Assembly (NCBI RefSeq): GCF_014203645.1
Contig: NZ_JACHJL010000026.1
Coordinates: forward strand, 35,274 to 99,273
Length of the DNA: 64,000 nt
Direction: 5' to 3'
Origin: Streptomyces zagrosensis
Lineage (GTDB): Bacteria; Actinomycetota; Actinomycetes; Streptomycetales; Streptomycetaceae
Shown here: one piece after another, positions 24,763 through 34,200 of the stretch
How the letters are laid out: the number at the start of each line of letters is the position of its first letter
Numbering within the stretch: position 1 is the stretch's first letter
Made by a program: the position numbers and the translations under genes
The notes under the pieces: generated by a model
What the model was told of the DNA's origin: nothing
What the model saw: the letters and a program-made list of their open reading frames with translations, nothing else
Database searches by the model: none

Positions 24763-26082
24763 TTAGCGCCAGGTGAAAGTCTGGTTCCCCCTACCGGTGC
24801 AGGAGAAGAGCACGGCCGGCGTGCCGTTGGCCGTCCCTCCGTGGTACATGTCCACGCACTTGGCCGCCAGTTGGGACACCAGGTCATCGGTCTTATTGAG
24901 ACGGAAGAGTTGCGCCGGGTTGCCGCTGCACACGGCCACCTGGATGGCCGCGAAGTCGGCGGTGGAGGCCCAGGCCACGTCCATGCACAAACCCATGGAA
25001 CGTACAGTGCCGTCCGACTTGGTCTCCCAGTGCTGGGCGGCCGATCCGTTGCAGGAGGCAAGTCTCAGTTGGGTGCCGTCTGTGCCTTGCATGGCACTCA
25101 GGCACTTGCCGGACTTGGCGTTCACCAGCGCACGGCCCGGGATGACGGTTTTAGCCTTGGGCTTGGGCGGCGGCGCCTTGCGGGTCGGCTTCGGGGATGG
25201 CTTGGTTGCCGGCTGGTGACGCGGCGGCTTGGCGGACGCCTTGGCAGGCGGCTTGGCGGGCGGCTTGGTGGACGCCTTGGCGGGCGGCTTGACCTCCTTC
25301 GGTTTCGCCGTGGCACTGCGACTGGCGTCCGGCGCAGGGGCGTTGGCCGATGGCTTGGCGGGGGTGGAGCCGGCCGGGGTGGGTGATGCGGAGCGCGAGG
25401 GGCGCGCGGTGGTCGCCGACGCGGAGGGGGATTCAGCGGTGTAGGCCCCCGGGCCGCCGGGCGTCAGGTTGTCGAGGACGGTACCGCTGGAGGGCTGCCC
25501 TACGACGGTGGTGCCGGCGTCGTCGTCACCGTCCGAAGCCACCAAGAACGGGACCGCGATCAGTAGTGCGCCCGCGATCGCCGCGGCAGCCAGCATCGGC
25601 TTCTTGGGGCGACCGGAGGCAGACGATTCGCCCACGTCGGCGCCCGGCTCGCCGGCACCTGGCGGCGAGGCGAGGGTGGCCACCGTCGCCTCCCCATCGG
25701 GTCCCGGGTCCCGTCCGGCGGTCGAGGCTGCGGCCGAGGCAGCCCGACCGTCAGCACGCGCGGGCGTCAAGGCTGCGGGGGAGCCATCGGGCACCCCGGG
25801 CAAGGCGACCGCTTGGCGCACCGGCGACGCACCACCGGTGGCCCCAGCCGCCGCGCCCGCCGCCCCCGCGCTGGGTGAGGCCGCGCTGGGTGAGGCCAAT
25901 GCGGCGGGTGAGGCTGACGCGGCAGCCGAGGACGTGTCCGGGGTGGACGGGGACGTGCCCGGGGTGACGCCAGCGGCCGAAGGCCCGGCCGGGGAGGCAG
26001 CGGCGGACGGGGGCGTACTCGGGGCGGCAGCGGGGGCCGGGGAGGCACCGGAGTCTGGATCGGGAAGGCTCTGGGCGGACAT
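24763..26082 (-). CDS. single-pass membrane protein with C-terminal ricin-B lectin domain
   Basis: The product is 439 aa. Residues 1 to about 155 are an Ala/Pro/Ser-rich disordered cytoplasmic region. A membrane segment lies at about 160-182 (PMLAAAAIAGALLIAVPFLV) after a GRPKKP stop-transfer-like group. A Lys/Pro-rich stalk follows (about 240-315, with repeated AKPP and KASAKPP units). A ricin-type beta-trefoil lies at about 318-439, with Q-x-W/F motifs QHWET, QLFRL and QTFTW and paired cysteines. The topology places the lectin outside the cell, where it could bind cell-wall or foreign glycans. The ATG at 26082 follows GGAGG by 4 nt; a TTG precedes it. It has the same plan as the next upstream gene and probably arose by duplication, though the two have diverged. 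Confidence 0.85.
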   Translation of the reverse strand: MSAQSLPDPDSGASPAPAAAPSTPPSAAASPAGPSAAGVTPGTSPSTPDTSSAAASASPAALASPSAASPSAGAAGAAAGATGGASPVRQAVALPGVPDGSPAALTPARADGRAASAAASTAGRDPGPDGEATVATLASPPGAGEPGADVGESSASGRPKKPMLAAAAIAGALLIAVPFLVASDGDDDAGTTVVGQPSSGTVLDNLTPGGPGAYTAESPSASATTARPSRSASPTPAGSTPAKPSANAPAPDASRSATAKPKEVKPPAKASTKPPAKPPAKASAKPPRHQPATKPSPKPTRKAPPPKPKAKTVIPGRALVNAKSGKCLSAMQGTDGTQLRLASCNGSAAQHWETKSDGTVRSMGLCMDVAWASTADFAAIQVAVCSGNPAQLFRLNKTDDLVSQLAAKCVDMYHGGTANGTPAVLFSCTGRGNQTFTWR

Positions 26083-26260
26083 CAATCCTCCGTGAACGTG
26101 GGACCTATGACGCTTGGCGATGCGGTGTGGTCGGCGGGCGCGTCACCGCGTACCGCAAGCCCGCGCGGTGCGCTCGCGGCGCTGTGTGGCGCTCGACTAC
26201 CCCTGCCGCGTGGGTCCTGCGGGCCGTCCTGGTCGGCGGGGCCCGAGGAGGGCCGCGCAC

Positions 26261-27850
26261 TCATGAGAAGGACCACAGGTGGTCGTCCTTGGCGTCGCAG
26301 TCGAAGAGGGTGAGATGCGCGTCCCGGCCGCCGGAGCCGTAGTAACCCGACACGTCCAAGCACCGGTTGCTGCTGGCGTGGTTGCGTATCCAGAATGCGC
26401 CGTTCGCCTTCTTGTCGAGATACCACATCTGGTTGTCGCCCGGCCCCGGGTTGCAGTGCCACTCGAAGATGCCCGTACGCGATGGCTTGGCACCACCATC
26501 GGGCAGGTCGAGGCAGTAGCCGTCCTTGCTGTTGCGAATGCTGAACAAGTCAGCGTCGCCAGGGCCGCCACGCTTCTGGCCGACGATGAGGTCCCACCGC
26601 TGGTTGTCCTTGCTGGAACCGTCACAGGTGAACTGGTTCACCGGCCCATCGAGCGCTCCCATGCCGTAGCCGGGGACATCGGCGCACATGCCGGTCATCC
26701 GGTTCTTCAGCACGACGCCCTTCACGGTCCGGAAGTTCGCGCCCTGGGGCAGTCCGTTGCCCTTCGCCACCCGAGTACGCGCCTTCTTGGCCGGCGGCGC
26801 GGCGGGGTCCTTCTTGGCCCGCGGCGCGGCGGGCCGCTCGGCCCGCTTGCTCGTTTCGGCCTTGGGCGCGCCCTTCGGTGCGGCATTCGGCGTCGTGGAG
26901 GGCTCGTCCGCCGGCCGCTCACCACCGGAGCGCGGCGCGGGCTGTGCCTCCTTTTGCGCCGCCTCCTTTTGTCCCCGTGGTTCGTGCGCGGGGGTTGTCT
27001 TCCCGAGAGAAGGGCGCATTGAGGGCGAATTCGAGGCAGGGGCATACCCATCGGGGCCCTGACGACCGGAGCGGTCCCCTTGCAACACCGTGCCGGACGC
27101 ATTCCGCTGCGCTCCGGTCGTATCCGTCTTGTCCCCGTCATCACCAAGGCCCAAGAAGAGCAGCGGCACACCGATTAGCAGCGTCCCAGCAATCGCCGCT
27201 CCGGCCAGAAGTTGCTTATGGGGGCGGCCCGAAGGCAGCCCGCCCTCCCCCACCGCCACGGCACCAGGCTCCGCGGGGCCCCCGCCGTTGGTTGCCGCGG
27301 CGGTACGCGTCGCGGGGTTGGCCGCCGATGCGGTAGCGGCGGGAGATGCCGAAGCAGCCGAACCGGCGGGCGCAGGGGCGGACGCACTGGTTCCGCGGGA
27401 CTCGCCGGTGGCGGACTCCCCTGTTCCTGCGGTGGTGTTGGCGGCGCCCGCCGAGCTTGCGGCAAGGCCGGGCGGGCCAGCTGGCTCCTGCCCGGGTGTA
27501 GCCGCCGCGCCCACGAGGGCGGTTGTGGCAGCGGTCCCGGTACGCGGAGCGAGGGCCGAGGCACCAGCGGGCTCATCCGGCAGTTGCGGCAGTGCGGTGG
27601 CGCGGCGTACGGCCGGGGCCGAGGACGTCGGCTGCGCGGGCCCGGGGCTGCGCGGGCCACTGTCCGGAGACGCTCGGCGCGGCGATCCTTGGCCCGGTGA
27701 CTCTTCTCGTACGCCTTCGCCCTGCGGATCAGGGCTCGAAGGATCTTGGCCCTGCGGACCAGGGCCGGAAGGATCTTGGCCCTGCGGGTCGGCACCCGAT
27801 GGTTCTTGGTTCTGTGGGCGCTGGCTGGGAGGTTCTTGGTGACGCGGCAT
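26261..27850 (-). CDS. single-pass membrane protein with C-terminal ricin-B lectin domain (paralogue)
   Basis: This 529-aa protein has the same plan as the downstream neighbour. Residues 1 to about 60 contain Q/D/P repeats (GPQGQDPS and similar, about 10-residue units), followed by a disordered Ala/Pro/Thr region. A membrane segment spans about 211-234 (LLAGAAIAGTLLIGVPLLF). A Lys/Ala/Pro stalk spans about 290-370 and a ricin-B trefoil about 377-529 (QRWDL, QMWYL and HLWSF motifs, with MCADVPG, YCLDLPDG and RCLDVSG strands). These three repeats are more canonical than in the neighbour. The ATG at 27850 has GAGGGG 7-8 nt upstream and starts 11 nt after the stop of the 1039-aa ART-like gene, so the two are co-transcribed. 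Confidence 0.85.
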   Translation of the reverse strand: MPRHQEPPSQRPQNQEPSGADPQGQDPSGPGPQGQDPSSPDPQGEGVREESPGQGSPRRASPDSGPRSPGPAQPTSSAPAVRRATALPQLPDEPAGASALAPRTGTAATTALVGAAATPGQEPAGPPGLAASSAGAANTTAGTGESATGESRGTSASAPAPAGSAASASPAATASAANPATRTAAATNGGGPAEPGAVAVGEGGLPSGRPHKQLLAGAAIAGTLLIGVPLLFLGLGDDGDKTDTTGAQRNASGTVLQGDRSGRQGPDGYAPASNSPSMRPSLGKTTPAHEPRGQKEAAQKEAQPAPRSGGERPADEPSTTPNAAPKGAPKAETSKRAERPAAPRAKKDPAAPPAKKARTRVAKGNGLPQGANFRTVKGVVLKNRMTGMCADVPGYGMGALDGPVNQFTCDGSSKDNQRWDLIVGQKRGGPGDADLFSIRNSKDGYCLDLPDGGAKPSRTGIFEWHCNPGPGDNQMWYLDKKANGAFWIRNHASSNRCLDVSGYYGSGGRDAHLTLFDCDAKDDHLWSFS

Positions 27851-27861
27851 CGACGGTCCCC

Positions 27862-30800
27862 TCAGTCGCTGGTGGAGCCGACCGGCCCTGCACAACGGTC
27901 GGGCCAGTGGTACGGGCCTACCGCCGCCGGATGCCGGCTCAGCGTTTCCTGGAGCCGCACGAGCGCGGCACGGTCCTGATCATCGAGCGGGTCCCGCCGT
28001 ACAGTCGTGACCGCGGGCAACACCGACAGCTCACGCAGGAGGAACAGCGGTGCTTCGCCGCCTGGCCCATCGGTGCTGGCGTCGAGGACACGAAAGACCG
28101 TTCCGGGCGGGAAGACCACCTCGTCGCGCGAGGTGCTGACAGCGGCAGCACCGGGCGCGTCAAACAGCTGTCGTACGCGCCGACCGGTGACCGACCAGAT
28201 CACGTAGCGCGCGCCTCCTGGCGAGGGCCCCTCACTTTCCACTGGCAGCCCGCTCACCGGACCTGGATCGCGCAGCAGCCGACCGGGGGTCAGCCCACCG
28301 CCAACGGCGAGCAGCGACGGGGCACCCCGGAACACGGCGCCCCGGAAGGAGGGCAGGCGCCGCAGCCCCGAGGCGACGCATGCGGCGTACGGCAGCAGCC
28401 GGCCGTCTCCCGAGTGCAGCGCCCGGCGCAACGCCTCGTGGTCCAACTCGCTCTGGGTTCCCCGCAAATAGAGCTGGAGCGCAATCAGGTCGGCACGGGC
28501 GGCGATCTGTTCGTGCCCACGCAGCGCGGGCATCCGCATCAACGTACGGGCGACAGCAGACCCAAGCCGTTCCCACTGCGATTCCGCAAGCGTGCGAAAG
28601 GCCGCCTGCTCCGCCTCGGTACTGGCATGTCCGGGAACGAACGGAACCGGCGGCAGGACGAGCACGGGCGAGGTGGCGCGGGTGACAGGAGTGCCGGGAG
28701 CGACAGGCACAACAGGTGGGCCAGAGCCGGACTTGGGGGCGGCCGACTGAGGCTGGTGGGCGCGTTCGGGCTGGAGAGGTGACTGAGGCTGGTGAGGTGG
28801 CTGAACGGAACCGGAGGCCGCCGCATCGAGCGCGGCGGGAGGTGGCGCCGACTGCACGGGCGCTAAGCGCGGTGCGGCCGTGCGCACGTCCCGCCCGGCA
28901 GGGCCCGACACCAGGGCAGGCCCCGGGGCGCCCTCGGCGCCGGCCTCTTGGAAGCTGGGCTCCGGGTCGGGGCTGGGCTTCTCGCCAGGGTTGGGTTCCG
29001 CGCCAGGGCTGGGTTCCGCGCCAGATCGCAGCTCCTCGCGTACGGGCGTACGCTCCGGCGCCTCTTCCTCCCCCGCGCGCCGTGGGCCTGACTCGCGTTC
29101 GGATGTCGGCGCTCCGGGCGGCCGGGCGCGGGATATGCCATCCATCGCCACCGCGCTTGGAGACGACGCTGCCGGCCCCGGGTCGCCCAACACCGGCACC
29201 CCACCGGACAGGGAGGGCCGCACCGCAGGTCCCGGCTCGGGCGGGCCCTCACCGGATGTACTCACAGCAACAGTACGTGCCGAAGCCGGCACGTCAGCGC
29301 CTACCAAGGGCGGTGAGGCCGGCACGGGCGACCCGGCCGGCACGAGCGGTGCCGAGGCGGACACCGGTGCCGGAACAGCGGCCGGAATCGGGGCGGGAAC
29401 AGGGGCCCGAATCGGGGCGGGCTCGAAGCCAGCGGCGCGAGCGGGTGCAACCTCGGGCGCAGGGGCGGGGGCCGCAACAGCAGGGCGGGCCGGCGCAGTC
29501 GCCGGCTCAGGAGCAGGGGCGGGCGCCGGGGTTGATCCGGTAGCGAGGCGTACGCTCCGCAGCGCGTGTTGGCCCGCAAGCCGCCGTAGTTCATGCCCAC
29601 CATCTGCACAGGTGCCGTGCACCCGCAGCCTGGCGCGGGCGCAGAGCTCGGGCCCAAGTGCGGTGAGCAACCCGGCGAGTTCAGGCCATAGCGAGGCGTC
29701 GAGTGGCTCGTCGGGGCGGCCTACCTCGATCAACGGGCCGTCCGGCGTCACGGATTGTGCCGTTGTCGGTGGTCGCTGTCCGTCGTGCCCGCCGATCCAC
29801 AGACCAGCGCGGGTCGCGGCGACGTGCCAGCGGTCGGAGAGCGCCACCACGCCGGGTCCCCCACCGGCCGGGCCGGTCAGCGGCAGTTCCCAGCGGAGCA
29901 CCTCGGGGCCCGTCGCCGCCCCGGCCTCCAGCTCGCGCTGGGGGCGGCACAGCACGGCGTCCACGTAGGGGTGCCACCGCGGAACGCCATCCGCATCGGC
30001 GAAGGTGGACCGTGCATCGGGCCGGCCGGTGCCACCGCCGCCGGAGAGCAGGGGCGGGCCGGAGTGGACCACAACGGCTGAGCCGAGCGTGTCGGCGACC
30101 GACTGGCCGATGCCCAGCACGTCCCGGCGCCCACCGGGGGCGATGCGTACCTCGTCGCGGCCCACCGAAGGCAGGGCGGCAACCGCTTCCGTCACATCGT
30201 CCGCCGAAACATCGTCAGCCGCCGGAACCCCTACCAGCACCACGGGGGTGCGCGCCGCCACGGGGACCGCGTAACACAGGTCTCCGGGGCGGGGCGCGGG
30301 CGCGCCATCGGGGCGTATCAGTAGCCCGGCCGGGATCTGCGCGACACGACAGCCACCGCGGGTGCGCGTGAGGAGTGCGCCGGGGGGCGGCTGCCAGGTG
30401 GGCGCGGGTTGGCGCGGTCCCAGCGGCATCGGCTCAGCACCCGGGCTAAAGCGCCACCAGCCGCTGCCGGCGGTGGACTCGTCCTCACCACCCGGCACGA
30501 AGAGACCGCCGCCCGGCACGACGAGCACGACCCCGTCAGGGGCGATCACCTCGATGTTCCACGCATCGGCAATACGACGCGCAGTGGCCGCACGGCCCGG
30601 ACGATCGGCGCCCACGCCCGACATGACAAGCCGTACGGTGGTGGTGCCCTCCTCGCGCAGTGCGTCGAGCAGCGAGGCCAGGCGAGGCCATAGTCCCGCG
30701 GCTGATTGCTCATCGGCTCCAGCCACCACGGTGACCGTGCGGTCGTCATCGCCCGGTGCCAGGGAACGGGTCAGGTCCTCGATATCGGCGGGGCCAAGCA

Positions 30801-30981
30801 TGTCGTCCGTAGGCAGCCTGATCAGCAAAACGCTGCCGAACTCCTCGACGGCGAACGCCGATGCCTCCCCGGAGTCGGCGCCGGACGCCGCCGCAGAGCC
30901 GTGCCTGCCGGCTTCCCGACCCGGGGACTCCGTGCCACGTCGCCGCATGAGGCCCCTGCGCCCCAAGGACCACCGGCTCAC
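27862..30981 (-). CDS. large protein with C-terminal ADP-ribosyltransferase-like domain
   Basis: The product is 1039 aa. Two related alpha/beta modules lie in the N-terminal half. The first (about 47-185, FGSVLLIRLPTDD, LWPRLASLLDALREEG, PDGVVLVVPGGGLFVPG) is partly repeated at about 410-480 (DASLWPELAGLLTALG). About 490-790 is a Pro/Ala/Glu-rich disordered linker. The last ~240 residues resemble an ADP-ribosyltransferase of the R-S-E class: Arg885 in AVFRGAPS, Ser930 in VIWSVTG and Glu954 in SRDEVVFPPGTVFRV. The upstream helix pattern (SGLRRLPSFRG) also fits. The residue two before the Glu is Arg, so target choice would differ from classical ExE arginine transferases. GTG at 30981 follows GGAG. 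It lies first in an operon with two lectin genes. Confidence 0.65.
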   Translation of the reverse strand: MSRWSLGRRGLMRRRGTESPGREAGRHGSAAASGADSGEASAFAVEEFGSVLLIRLPTDDMLGPADIEDLTRSLAPGDDDRTVTVVAGADEQSAAGLWPRLASLLDALREEGTTTVRLVMSGVGADRPGRAATARRIADAWNIEVIAPDGVVLVVPGGGLFVPGGEDESTAGSGWWRFSPGAEPMPLGPRQPAPTWQPPPGALLTRTRGGCRVAQIPAGLLIRPDGAPAPRPGDLCYAVPVAARTPVVLVGVPAADDVSADDVTEAVAALPSVGRDEVRIAPGGRRDVLGIGQSVADTLGSAVVVHSGPPLLSGGGGTGRPDARSTFADADGVPRWHPYVDAVLCRPQRELEAGAATGPEVLRWELPLTGPAGGGPGVVALSDRWHVAATRAGLWIGGHDGQRPPTTAQSVTPDGPLIEVGRPDEPLDASLWPELAGLLTALGPELCARARLRVHGTCADGGHELRRLAGQHALRSVRLATGSTPAPAPAPEPATAPARPAVAAPAPAPEVAPARAAGFEPAPIRAPVPAPIPAAVPAPVSASAPLVPAGSPVPASPPLVGADVPASARTVAVSTSGEGPPEPGPAVRPSLSGGVPVLGDPGPAASSPSAVAMDGISRARPPGAPTSERESGPRRAGEEEAPERTPVREELRSGAEPSPGAEPNPGEKPSPDPEPSFQEAGAEGAPGPALVSGPAGRDVRTAAPRLAPVQSAPPPAALDAAASGSVQPPHQPQSPLQPERAHQPQSAAPKSGSGPPVVPVAPGTPVTRATSPVLVLPPVPFVPGHASTEAEQAAFRTLAESQWERLGSAVARTLMRMPALRGHEQIAARADLIALQLYLRGTQSELDHEALRRALHSGDGRLLPYAACVASGLRRLPSFRGAVFRGAPSLLAVGGGLTPGRLLRDPGPVSGLPVESEGPSPGGARYVIWSVTGRRVRQLFDAPGAAAVSTSRDEVVFPPGTVFRVLDASTDGPGGEAPLFLLRELSVLPAVTTVRRDPLDDQDRAALVRLQETLSRHPAAVGPYHWPDRCAGPVGSTSD

Positions 30982-31256
30982 CAGCGGGCTCCGGACTCAC
31001 TCATACGAACCTCGCCTGCCGAAGAAATGGTCCAGCCGTACCGTTCGGATATTAGTTCACGACTCGGGCGCCAAACCATTGAGTCTTGGATGTTTTCATT
31101 GATCGCTACGCAAACGGCCGCCCATGCGGCGCGGCGTCGAGCCGTCATGGAACTACCGTCGCCAACTGAGTAGTTGACACATGAACAGCGGACGAACATC
31201 AACCCGCCTTATCCACGGTGCGCGCTGCCGACGTTCCATCTGGGCCATGTCCTTCG
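30982..31256 (-). promoter_or_regulatory. A/T-richer promoter region between the ART-like gene and the giant gene
   Basis: This 275-bp gap has markedly more A and T than its surroundings, especially 31020-31200 (GATATTAGTT, GTTTTCATTGATCG), and contains no gene. Being upstream of the ART/lectin genes and downstream of the giant gene, it probably holds the ART-operon promoter. I cannot assign -35/-10 boxes securely. Confidence 0.4.
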
Positions 31257-34200
31257 CTATTTGATAGCGCCCGGCGAAGTAAAGACCGTTCCGTCGAAGA
31301 ACAGCCGCACCATCGGGCCCGCGTCCGGCCCGTACCTTCTGGTCTGCTCCCCCGGCCCGACGATCACCACAGTGACGCCGAGAGCGGACGCCACGGCGGA
31401 CGCCGCCGCGTCGAGGGTCTCGCGTGGCGGCGGGCTCCCGAGCCGTAGCAGCAAGAACAACCGCTGAACCGGCGTCAGCTCCAGGTCCGCAGGGTTCAGC
31501 GACCCGCCGATCAAGATGGCCTGAGCATGCTGCCCCGCCGTGAGTTTCACGCCCACGGCAATGAGGTCAGCCACCGGCACATCGCCCGCAATCGGTATCG
31601 GTACCAGTATCGGGTCAATGTCCGCTCCGTTCAACGCCCGCAGCAAGGCCACGGCGAACAGGTCACCGACAAGGGCGTCAGCGGCGAGCGTGCCGGGCGG
31701 ACCGGCGACCGTGGTGGCGGGTGCGGCCTTGGCCGTAGCCATGGTGGTGGGCGCGGGCTCGGTTGAGCCGGTTGTCTCGGGCGCGGCCTTGGCCGTCACC
31801 GTCGGCACGGGCGCAGCCTCGGCCGTGGTCGTTGTTTCGGGCCCGGCCTTAGCCGTCACCATGGTCGTGGGCGCGGTCGTACCCGCGGTCGTGCCCATGC
31901 CAGTAGGCGCGCTCGCCACGGCGGCTTTGGCGGCGACCGGGGCCGCGACCTGGTCACCGCTCGTAGCGCCCGCGGCAGCCGCGATCGGTCCGCCGCCGCC
32001 CGCACCGACAGGCGCCGGGGCGGCGGCGGTCTTGAGTTGGACGGGCACGACCTCAACTCCGAGCCGGGTGCTGAAAACCCCTGCCACATTCGCCAACCAG
32101 CCGGCCGCGACCTCCGCTTTCAGGCCCGGCCGCACCGACTCGCTCATATAGCGGCCCGACTTGTCGTTGACTGACCAACGCTGTTGCTCCGGGCTCCAGC
32201 GGAACTCACCGGATACCCGGCTCCTCCCCGGCAGCGACCGGCCGTCATCGGCGAACTCGGCGGCGATTCCCGTATGGCCGAGCCCGGTCAGACTCGCGCG
32301 CAGGGTCTCGGCGGTCAACTCGGGATTCTTCGCTCGCATTCCGGCGAGCAACGCATCGAACTGTTCCTCCGCAATGATCGCCGAGGGCTCCTCGCTGCCC
32401 AACAACACCTGGCCGTCGCGCGTGACGGTGTAGAGCCAGACCGCGTCCTTGTCCTCGGTGATCAGGAGGGCCGGGGGGAATTGATCGAGCGGAACCCACA
32501 GCGGGTTCAGCCGTACGTCCCCGCCGTCATCGCGCTCCTGTGACTTGATCCGTTTAGGCGATACCGGATCGCCAAAGGCTCGCGGCCCCATCGTCGGTGC
32601 GGCGTCGCTGCCGTCATAGTGGTTGAGGCCGCTGTAGTGCACCTCGACCAAGCGCGCCGCGTTGTCGCTGCCCACACGCCTGGTGTCCCGTTGTTCGCCG
32701 TCTTGCGCGATGTCGATCCGCACGTCGAGGGCGAAAGCCAGCAGGGGTGGGAAAATCTCGCCCACCGTTTTCCACCAGTTCTTCCCCCAGTCCTGGACGG
32801 CGTTCAAGACCGTCTGCAACTCGTCATCGTCCAAGGGCGCTTGGCTCGTCGGGTACCAACTGATCAACTCAGCACGCAACTCGTCGTCGGACAGGACAGT
32901 CGCCACGTCCAGCGCGGCGCCGTGGTGGGCGAAGAGCGCGAGGACCTCGTCCCGGTTCATGGCGCGCACCCGGGCGTCGAACTCATGAGTGCTCGACTGC
33001 CGGAACTGACCGATGATTTGCGCGTCGAGCCGACCGTCGCTCACCAAAACATAGTCCGTCACCAAAACGCGCAGGGCCTCGGCGACGACGGCCTCGGGGC
33101 CCGTACTCTCCTGGGCCCCCGCACCCTTGGTAGTGGGCCGCGCGGTGGCCTGTGCACGGAGTCGATCGCGTACCGCGGTGGGGTCCGAGAGCCACGCGTA
33201 CGCGTCTGGGGCTTCCGCGGCCAGGGCGGGCAGCATGTCCCTGACGCGGGTGGCGTCACTCGCCATCAGAGCGAAGAGCAGGCATTCACCGTTCCCGCGC
33301 ACGGGGATCGGATTGCCCCTGGCCAGCACGCGGTCCGATGTCGCCACCGGGGCCGGCACCGGGTCGGTCACCGAACCCGTCACTGGCACCGGCACCGGCT
33401 TCACCGCCGGGGCCGGCACCGCTTCCGTGACCGGTTTCACCACTGGACCCGAGACCGGTTTCGTGTCCGGCGCCTTTGGCACGGCTGTCGGCTGTGCCGG
33501 CTCCGTCTGCTGTATCGGCTCCGTCTGCTGCGTCGGCTGTATCTGTTGCGTCTGATGCGTCTGATGCGTCGGCTGTATCGGCTGCGTCGGCTCGGTGACC
33601 GGGTCCACCGGGTCCACCGGGTCCACCGGGTCCACCGGGTCGATTGTCGCTGTCGTCGTGTCCGTTGCTGGTTCCGCCGGCTTCGTCGTCGCGGCTGCCG
33701 CCTTCGCTATCGGGCCGGGCGGCGGCACGTGAAGTTGCGGGGCCGGTGTCTTCGGGGCCGGTGTCTGCGGGGCCGGCGCCGGCTTGATAGCAGCGGCCGG
33801 GGAAGTGTCGGGCGAGGTGTCGTCCTGGCCCGAAGCGTCGTCCGGAACGGGCGGAGCGCCCTTCGTCGCCAGCTGAAGGTCATCGCCGACCGGCAGCGCG
33901 AGCTGGTAGCGCCGGTCGGTGAGGCTCAGGACGAGGTGCGGGCGAGGGCCTAGGGGCTCCTCAAGGAGGTTTGCGAGCTGGTGGCCGGCCGGGGGTTCAC
34001 CCGCCTCGAAGCGCTGATACCGCCCGTCACCGGCCACCACGGTGATGTCCACGCCGAAGCTTCTGGCGGCCAGGATGGGCAGCAGGTCGGCCGCCGAATG
34101 GTTCCAGCCCCTCTCATCGGCGGCATCGCCCGGCCGGGTGAGCTGGGTGGTGGCAAGGGCCGCCCTGGTCTGCGCGTCCGGCGTCACGGAGTGCGGCAGC

